The translations under genes and the position numbers were made by a program. From Burkholderiaceae bacterium (GTDB lineage: Bacteria; Pseudomonadota; Gammaproteobacteria; Burkholderiales; Burkholderiaceae_D), in NCBI GenBank assembly GCA_019232795.1, contig JAFANH010000015.1, forward strand, positions 1-40,114: a stretch of 40,114 nt of DNA, read 5' to 3'. Each line of letters opens with the position of its first letter. Position 1 is the first letter of the stretch. Shown piece after piece: positions 35,217-40,114 of the stretch. The notes under the pieces were generated by a model. It saw only the letters and a program-made list of their open reading frames with translations. It had not been told where the DNA came from and did not search any database.

Positions 35217-35594
35217 GTGAAGAAACGCATAGCATTGATCGCGCACGACAAGAAGAAGGACGACATGGTTGCGCTTGCGGCAGAATATGAAAAATTCCTG
35301 CGGCAATGTCTGTTGCTTGCCACCGGTACCACCGGCAAGCGCCTGTCCGACGAAGTCGGGCTGACAGTCGAACGCATGCATTCCGGCCCGTTCGGCGGCG
35401 ACTTACAGATCGGCGCGCAGCTGGTGGAAGGCAAGGTCGATTGCGTGATTTTCCTGCGCGACCCGATGACGCCGCAGCCGCACGAACCCGACATCAATGC
35501 CTTGGTGCGTTCCTGCGACGTACACAACGTGCCTTGCGCAACCAATGTTTCTTCCGCGCGTTTGCTGTTGTCGCAGCTGGAACAGACGCAATAG
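35217..35594 (+). CDS. mgsA: Methylglyoxal synthase
   Basis: 125 residues; it converts dihydroxyacetone phosphate to methylglyoxal and phosphate. Conserved parts: [24 protein letters not shown] (phosphate loop), [15 protein letters not shown] and [20 protein letters not shown] with the catalytic Asp. The start is GTG 35217 with AGGAG 5 bases upstream. The family is usually about 130-150 residues; the short C-terminus is normal for many species. The downstream quinone-oxidoreductase-type gene could act in the same carbonyl-stress context, but that is inference. Confidence 0.95.
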   Translation: MKKRIALIAHDKKKDDMVALAAEYEKFLRQCLLLATGTTGKRLSDEVGLTVERMHSGPFGGDLQIGAQLVEGKVDCVIFLRDPMTPQPHEPDINALVRSCDVHNVPCATNVSSARLLLSQLEQTQ

Positions 35595-35634
35595 CACTGG
35601 CCTGCCCGTTCTATCCTCATAGAGGAGGTTGATC

Positions 35635-36609
35635 ATGCCGAAAGCGATACGGATGTTCCAGACCGGCGGCCCGGAAGTGATGCAATGGGTCGACGTCGAC
35701 GTCGGAGAACCGGGGCCAGGCGAGGTGCGCGTGCGCCAGGAGGCTTGCGGCCTGAACTATATCGACGTCTATTTCCGCACTGGACTATATCCCCAGCCTT
35801 TGCCCGCAGGGATAGGCATGGAAGGCAGCGGTGTTGTGGAAGCGGTCGGCCCCGACGTCACGCATGTACAAATCGGCGACCGCGTGGCCTATGCCGGCCG
35901 CCCGCCAGGCGCTTATGCGCAAGTGCGCGTGATGCCGGCCGCACCCCTGGTGAAACTCCCCGATGCCATCGCTTTCGATACCGCGGCCGCCATGATGCTG
36001 CAGGGTTTGACCGTGCAATACCTGTTCCGCCGCACTTTCCCCTTGCGCGGCGGCGAGACCATCCTGTTCCACGCAGCGGCCGGCGGCGTCGGCCTGATCG
36101 CCTGCCAGTGGGCGCGCGCGCTCGGTGTGACCATGATAGGTACCGTTGGCTCAGACGAAAAGGCGGAATTGGCCAAGGCGCATGGTTGCGCCCACGTGAT
36201 CAATTACCGGCGCCAGGATTTCGTGCGCGAGGTCAAGAAAATCACCGGCGGCAAAGGCGTGCCGGTGGTGTACGACTCGATCGGCAAGGACACCTTCATG
36301 GGTTCGCTTGACTGCGTGGCGCCGCTGGGCATGATGGTCAGTTTCGGCAGCGCCTCGGGGCCGGTCGACCCCTTCGGCTTGAATGAACTGGCGTCGCGCG
36401 GCTCGCTATTCATCACACGTCCGACCTTGTTTACCTATACGGCCAAGCGCAGCGACCTCGACGCCATGGCCGCGGAATTGTTCAGTATGGTGGAAAGCGA
36501 GCGGGTCAAGGTTCCCATCAATCAGCGCTATCCGCTGCAAGAGGCAGCGCAGGCGCACCGCGACCTCGAGGATCGCAAGACAACAGGTTCAACTATCCTG
36601 GTGCCGTAA
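35635..36609 (+). CDS. qor: NADPH:quinone oxidoreductase family protein
   Basis: 324 residues of the zinc-free medium-chain dehydrogenase family. MPKAIRMFQTGGPEVMQW opens the GroES-like domain, LPAGIGMEGSGVVEAVGPDV is typical of QorA, and FHAAAGGVGLIACQWARALG is the NADPH-binding Rossmann motif. The zinc-ligand Cys residues of alcohol dehydrogenases are missing. Start ATG 35635 has AGGAGG 6 bases upstream; TTG 35629 abuts that element. It reduces quinones or reactive enones; the physiological substrate is not settled. Confidence 0.93.
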   Translation: MPKAIRMFQTGGPEVMQWVDVDVGEPGPGEVRVRQEACGLNYIDVYFRTGLYPQPLPAGIGMEGSGVVEAVGPDVTHVQIGDRVAYAGRPPGAYAQVRVMPAAPLVKLPDAIAFDTAAAMMLQGLTVQYLFRRTFPLRGGETILFHAAAGGVGLIACQWARALGVTMIGTVGSDEKAELAKAHGCAHVINYRRQDFVREVKKITGGKGVPVVYDSIGKDTFMGSLDCVAPLGMMVSFGSASGPVDPFGLNELASRGSLFITRPTLFTYTAKRSDLDAMAAELFSMVESERVKVPINQRYPLQEAAQAHRDLEDRKTTGSTILVP

Positions 36610-36648
36610 CGGTTGCGGTCCGGCGGGAAATCGGGAACCCTGCCGTAG

Positions 36649-36680
36649 TTGCCGAGGCGGCCGGCAATGATTGGTAAAAT
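36649..36680 (+). promoter_or_regulatory. Possible pepN promoter
   Basis: An extended -10 box TGGTAAAAT (36672-36680) lies 42 bases before the pepN start. The nearest -35-like hexamer is TTGCCG (36649-36654) at a long 20-base spacing, so recognition would rest on the extended -10. Confidence 0.4.
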
Positions 36681-36721
36681 GGCTATTCTTATTCGTCATT
36701 GACTTGCCATATCCCGACACT

Positions 36722-39388
36722 ATGCGCGCCGACACTCCCCCCGCGATTTATCGCAAGAATTATTCCGTCCCCAATTTCCTGGTCGAGACGGTCGAGATGG
36801 GCTTCGATCTCGACCCCGCCGCTACCCACATTGCTACGCGCTTGACGATGCGACGCAATCCGGCAGCTACCGACGCGACCGTGGAACTGCATGGTGAAGA
36901 AGTGACGTTGTTGCAATTGCGTATGAACGGCAAGGCATTGAGCAAGCGTGCCTATCGCATTGAAGACGGCATGCTGTGCATTCACAATGCGCCGAACGAG
37001 ATCGTGCTCGAGATCGAAACGCTTATAAAGCCCGAAAAAAATTCCTCGTTGATGGGCCTGTATGTGTCGAATGGCAATTTCTTTACGCAGTGTGAGGCCG
37101 AGGGCTTCCGCAAGATTACCTATTTCCCCGATCGTCCGGACGTGATGGCGAAATACATGGTGATGTTGCGTGCTGACAAGAAGAAATACCCGGTACTGTT
37201 ATCGAACGGCAATCTGATCGAATCAGGTGATCTGGGCGATGGGCGCCATTATGCGAAATGGGAAGATCCGTTCAAAAAGCCTTCCTACCTGTTTGCACTG
37301 GTGGCGGGCCAGCTGGTTTGCCAGGAGGAGATGTTCAAGCTCGCATCTGGTCGCGAAGTCTTGTTGCAGGTCTGGGTCGAGGATGGCAATCTCGACAAGA
37401 CTCAGCACGCCATGGATTCCCTGAAGAACAGCATACGCTGGGATGAGCAGCGTTACGGGCTTGAGCTCGACCTGGATCGCTTCATGATTGTCGCGGTCGG
37501 TGATTTCAACATGGGAGCGATGGAAAACAAGGGCTTGAATATTTTCAATACCAAATTCGTACTGGCCAACGAGCGCATCGCCACCGATACCGACTATGCG
37601 GGCATCGAGGCCGTGGTCGGCCACGAGTATTTCCATAACTGGACGGGCAACCGCGTTACTTGCCGCGACTGGTTCCAGTTGTCGCTGAAGGAAGGGCTGA
37701 CAGTGTTCCGCGACCAGGAATTCTCGGCCGACATGCTCGGTACCGAGAGCGGGCGGGCGGTCAAGCGCATCGAAGACGTGCGCGTGCTGCGCCAGGCGCA
37801 GTTTGCCGAGGATTCGGGGCCGATGGCGCACCCGGTCCGTCCCGACTCCTACGTCGAGATCAATAATTTCTATACGGTTACGGTTTATGAAAAAGGCGCA
37901 GAAGTGGTGCGCATGTACCAGACGCTGTTCGGGCGTGCCGGTTTCCGCAAGGGCATGGATCTGTATTTCCAGCGCCATGACGGTCATGCCGTCGAATGCG
38001 ACGACTTCCGCGCTGCGATGGCCGACGCTAACGGCCGCAAGCTCGACCAGTTCGAGCGCTGGTACAGCCAGGCCGGCACGCCGCATGTCAAGGCTGAGGG
38101 ACGTTACGACGCCGTCGCCAAGACCTACGAGCTGAGTTTTTCACAAACTTGTCCGGCGACACCGGGGCAAGCGAAAAAATTGCCCTTTCACATTCCGGTT
38201 GCGGTCGGTCTGATTGGTGCCGACGGGCGCGATCTGCCGCTGCGCCTGGATGGCGGCAGGGTGGGAACCGCGGTAAATGGCGCCGAGACCTTGGTGCTGG
38301 AATTGACCGAGGCCAGCCAGACCTTCCGGTTTGTAGCGGTTGAAGAAAAGCCCGTGCCTTCGCTATTGCGCAATTTTTCGGCGCCGGTGGTGCTTGAGTT
38401 CGAATACAGCGATGCCGAGCTGGCCTTCCTGATGGCGCATGACAATGATCCGTTCAACCGCTGGGAAGCCGGGCAGCGGCTGGCAATGCGGCGCTTGCTG
38501 GAGCTGGTGCGTACGGTGCAAGCGGATGGCGTGGAGGCGCTGAGCGTCGATGCAGCGTTGGCCGAGGCTTTCCGCAAGACCCTGAACGACACCAGCCTCG
38601 ACCCCGCCTTTCGCGAAGTGGCGTTGAGCCTGCCGACGGAAGCCATGATCGCCGAGCAAATGGATGTCATCGATCCGCAAGCCATTCATAGCGCCCGCCA
38701 ATTCTTGCGCAAGTCGCTGGCGACAGCCTTGCGGGCAGACTGGCAGCACGCTTACGAAGCCAATCAGACGCCGGGTGCTTATAGTCCGCATGCGGCGGCT
38801 GCCGGCAAGCGGGCGCTGAAGAACCTGGCTTTGTCGTACCTGAACGAGCTCGACGGTGGGATGACGCATGCAAGGGCGCAGGCTCAATGCGACAGTGCCA
38901 ACAATATGACCGATCGCCTGGCCGGCCTGAGCGCCCTGCTCAACAGTAGCGCTGGCGGGCGCGCAGCGGCGCTGAGCCGTTTCTATGCCGACTTCGAACA
39001 TGAGGCGCTGGTGATCGACAAATGGTTCATGTTGCAGGGCGCGGCACGTGCCACCGATGTGAACGCGGTGCGCGCATTGATGAAGCATCCGGCTTTCACG
39101 TTGAAAAACCCGAACCGGGCACGGAGCCTGCTGTTCAGCTTCTGTAATGGCAACCCGGCGCGCTTCCATGCAGCCGACGGCAGCGGCTATGCCTTCTGGA
39201 CTGAAATGGTGATTGCCTTGAATTTCAATCCACAGATTGCGGCACGCCTGGCGCGCACGCTCGACCGCTGGCGCAAATACACGCCTGCGCTGCGCGATCA
39301 GATGCATGCGGCGTTGAAGCAGGTAGCGGCCAGCCCCAATTTGTCCAAAGACGTACTGGAAGTGGTGAGCAAGGCTCTGGCCGATTAA
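36722..39388 (+). CDS. pepN: Aminopeptidase N
   Basis: 888 residues, the standard length for the bacterial M1 aminopeptidase. The exopeptidase motif GAMENKGLN (near 263) and the zinc motif HEYFHNW with the distal Glu in LKEGLTVFRDQEFSAD are intact. N-terminal beta domain, catalytic domain, a short beta domain and a long helical C-terminal domain follow in family order. It removes N-terminal residues from peptides in the cytosol. Start ATG 36722 gives MRADTPPAIYRKNYSV, the conserved N-terminus; an in-frame start at 36671 lies on the predicted -10 box. The 3' end is followed by the rrn leader. Confidence 0.97.
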   Translation: MRADTPPAIYRKNYSVPNFLVETVEMGFDLDPAATHIATRLTMRRNPAATDATVELHGEEVTLLQLRMNGKALSKRAYRIEDGMLCIHNAPNEIVLEIETLIKPEKNSSLMGLYVSNGNFFTQCEAEGFRKITYFPDRPDVMAKYMVMLRADKKKYPVLLSNGNLIESGDLGDGRHYAKWEDPFKKPSYLFALVAGQLVCQEEMFKLASGREVLLQVWVEDGNLDKTQHAMDSLKNSIRWDEQRYGLELDLDRFMIVAVGDFNMGAMENKGLNIFNTKFVLANERIATDTDYAGIEAVVGHEYFHNWTGNRVTCRDWFQLSLKEGLTVFRDQEFSADMLGTESGRAVKRIEDVRVLRQAQFAEDSGPMAHPVRPDSYVEINNFYTVTVYEKGAEVVRMYQTLFGRAGFRKGMDLYFQRHDGHAVECDDFRAAMADANGRKLDQFERWYSQAGTPHVKAEGRYDAVAKTYELSFSQTCPATPGQAKKLPFHIPVAVGLIGADGRDLPLRLDGGRVGTAVNGAETLVLELTEASQTFRFVAVEEKPVPSLLRNFSAPVVLEFEYSDAELAFLMAHDNDPFNRWEAGQRLAMRRLLELVRTVQADGVEALSVDAALAEAFRKTLNDTSLDPAFREVALSLPTEAMIAEQMDVIDPQAIHSARQFLRKSLATALRADWQHAYEANQTPGAYSPHAAAAGKRALKNLALSYLNELDGGMTHARAQAQCDSANNMTDRLAGLSALLNSSAGGRAAALSRFYADFEHEALVIDKWFMLQGAARATDVNAVRALMKHPAFTLKNPNRARSLLFSFCNGNPARFHAADGSGYAFWTEMVIALNFNPQIAARLARTLDRWRKYTPALRDQMHAALKQVAASPNLSKDVLEVVSKALAD

Positions 39389-39495
39389 GCAGGATAGCTG
39401 CGCAGTGCGAAAGGCAAAGCGCGGAGATATTGAAATCTTATTAATGATTAATATCGATTCGTTTTTGCGCTGCAAAAATTTTTTCGCAAAAGGGC

Positions 39496-39525
39496 TTGCC
39501 AAGATGAATGAAGGCTTGCTATAGT
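39496..39525 (+). promoter_or_regulatory. rrn promoter, upstream of the pair
   Basis: TTGCCA (39496-39501) and TATAGT (39520-39525) are separated by 18 bases. The sequence before it (39440-39495) is A/T-rich (AAAAATTTTTTCGC), compatible with an UP element. It lies about 480 bases before 16S. I see nothing else between pepN and this promoter. Confidence 0.6.
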
Positions 39526-39680
39526 TCGCCTCCCGTTGCAAGACGGGGTGCCGAAAGAAAGACGAGCGGCAGGAAGTGCGAGTTGATGCCTGGGTTTTTT
39601 GGAAGTCTTTTTAGGTGAGCGCATAAGTGAAGACTAATGCGCGGCGTAAAAAGGAAGAAGAAAAAAGATTACAAAAGGTG

Positions 39681-39709
39681 TTGACGGCGGTAAAAAAGTG
39701 CTTCATAAT
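39681..39709 (+). promoter_or_regulatory. rrn promoter, downstream of the pair
   Basis: TTGACG (39681-39686) and CATAAT (39704-39709) are 17 bases apart, close to consensus. The 39648-39678 stretch upstream is A-rich and may act as an UP element. The transcript would start near 39716, about 290 bases before 16S. Confidence 0.75.
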
Positions 39710-39766
39710 CTCGTTTCTCTGCTGCTGACAAACAAAACGATTTGCGGCGCAGCGCGAAGCAGGCAG

Positions 39767-39989
39767 GAGTCGAAAGATTCGAGCGGCTTGAGCGCAGAAG
39801 AAGGTTCTTTAAAAATTAACAACCGATAAGTGTGGGCGCTTGGTGGAGTGTGACGAATCGACTTAGGTTGATTTGGAAACTTTAAATATATCAAGTGCTC
39901 GCACAAAAGAAGTATAGGACTGTTCGAAAGAACAGGCCTGTCAGTATTTTGAGTGAGCGACGTCTCGAAAGAGACTGACAGAAATGTCA
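39767..39989 (+). repeat. Series of GAAA-capped hairpins in the 16S leader
   Basis: Four short stems closed by a GAAA tetraloop occur: GAGTC/GATTC (39767-39780, one G-U), CTGTTC/GAACAG (39920-39935), GTCTC/GAGAC (39962-39975) and TGACA/TGTCA (39976-39989). The last two are directly adjacent. They may be processing or folding elements of the pre-rRNA. Confidence 0.55.
39804..39814 (+). promoter_or_regulatory. boxA-like antitermination element of the rrn leader
   Basis: GTTCTTTAAAA resembles boxA (TGCTCTTTAACA) and sits at the usual place in the 16S leader of betaproteobacteria. It would load NusB/NusE to prevent early termination. Confidence 0.6.
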
Positions 39990-40002
39990 CAAAACAGAGA
40001 TT

Positions 40003-40114
40003 GAACTGAAGAGTTTGATCCTGGCTCAGATTGAACGCTGGCGGCATGCCTTACACATGCAAGTCGAACGGCAGCGCGGGGGCAACCCTGGCGGCGAGTG
40101 GCGAACGGGTGAGT
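40003..40114 (+). rRNA. rrs: 16S ribosomal RNA, 5' end (cut by window)
   Basis: The universal 16S start GAAGAGTTTGATCCTGGCTC begins at 40008, followed by GATTGAACGCTGGCGGCATG, ACATGCAAGTCGAACGGCAG and GGCGAGTGGCGAACGGGTGA. The start is set at about 40003 by alignment to E. coli numbering (GAGTTTGATC beginning at position 9). The sequence type is betaproteobacterial. The gene continues beyond the right edge. Confidence 0.97.

Noticed and set aside
36671..36721. Upstream in-frame extension of pepN
   Set aside because: It overlaps the predicted -10 box and adds residues before the conserved MRADTPPAIYRK start.
39716..40002. tRNA gene between the rrn promoter and 16S
   Set aside because: No cloverleaf or T-loop sequence (GGTTCRA) is present; the hairpins are too short and capped by GAAA.

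Overview
The window looks like a chromosome segment of a betaproteobacterium, most likely Oxalobacteraceae (the Collimonas/Herbaspirillum/Janthinobacterium neighbourhood). Three things point there: the housekeeping block yebC-purD-hemF-nadD-rsfS-rlmH-maf-rng, the Pseudomonas-type hut operon with hutF and hutG, and the first ~110 bases of a betaproteobacterial-type 16S rRNA gene at the right edge. The family assignment is inference from order and sequence style, not from a search.

Left part (1-12246). The window opens in the last codons of a TnpB (IS200/IS605) gene and the right end of its element. A LysR-type regulator is then divergent from an aspartoacylase/succinylglutamate-desuccinylase-like hydrolase, with a perfect LysR-type inverted repeat between them. 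Rightward follow a TonB-dependent receptor, a YncE-like beta-propeller, a peptide-type ABC importer (binding protein, two permeases, one fused double ATPase) and an outer-membrane transporter-like protein. Together they read as one uptake-and-deacylation route: outer-membrane entry, periplasmic capture, inner-membrane import, cytosolic hydrolysis. The substrate is unknown. This block looks less G+C-rich than the rest and sits beside a mobile-element end, so it may be acquired.

Middle part (12500-20863). A cytochrome b561 gene is followed by the complete histidine-utilisation operon hutUHDIFG on the minus strand (histidine to urocanate, imidazolonepropionate, formiminoglutamate, formylglutamate and glutamate). 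The GntR-type repressor HutC is divergent. A 26-base palindrome lies inside the predicted hutU promoter and is the likely HutC operator.

Next (21553-26517). An orphan formyltransferase-like gene and a set of exported proteins (YXWGXW protein, DUF3443 lipoprotein with pepsin-like motifs, DUF2844 protein, Spy-like protein) lie on the minus strand, with an exported short beta-propeller protein divergent from them. Their function is unknown.

Right part (26525-40114). Tightly packed minus-strand housekeeping genes (rng, maf, rlmH, rsfS, nadD, hemF, purD, yebC) are divergent from ribA, an atypical SDR gene, mgsA, a quinone oxidoreductase gene and pepN. After pepN comes an rrn leader with two sigma70 promoters, a boxA-like element and several GAAA-capped hairpins, then the 16S rRNA gene cut by the window edge. 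No tRNA gene, CRISPR array or replication origin was seen.
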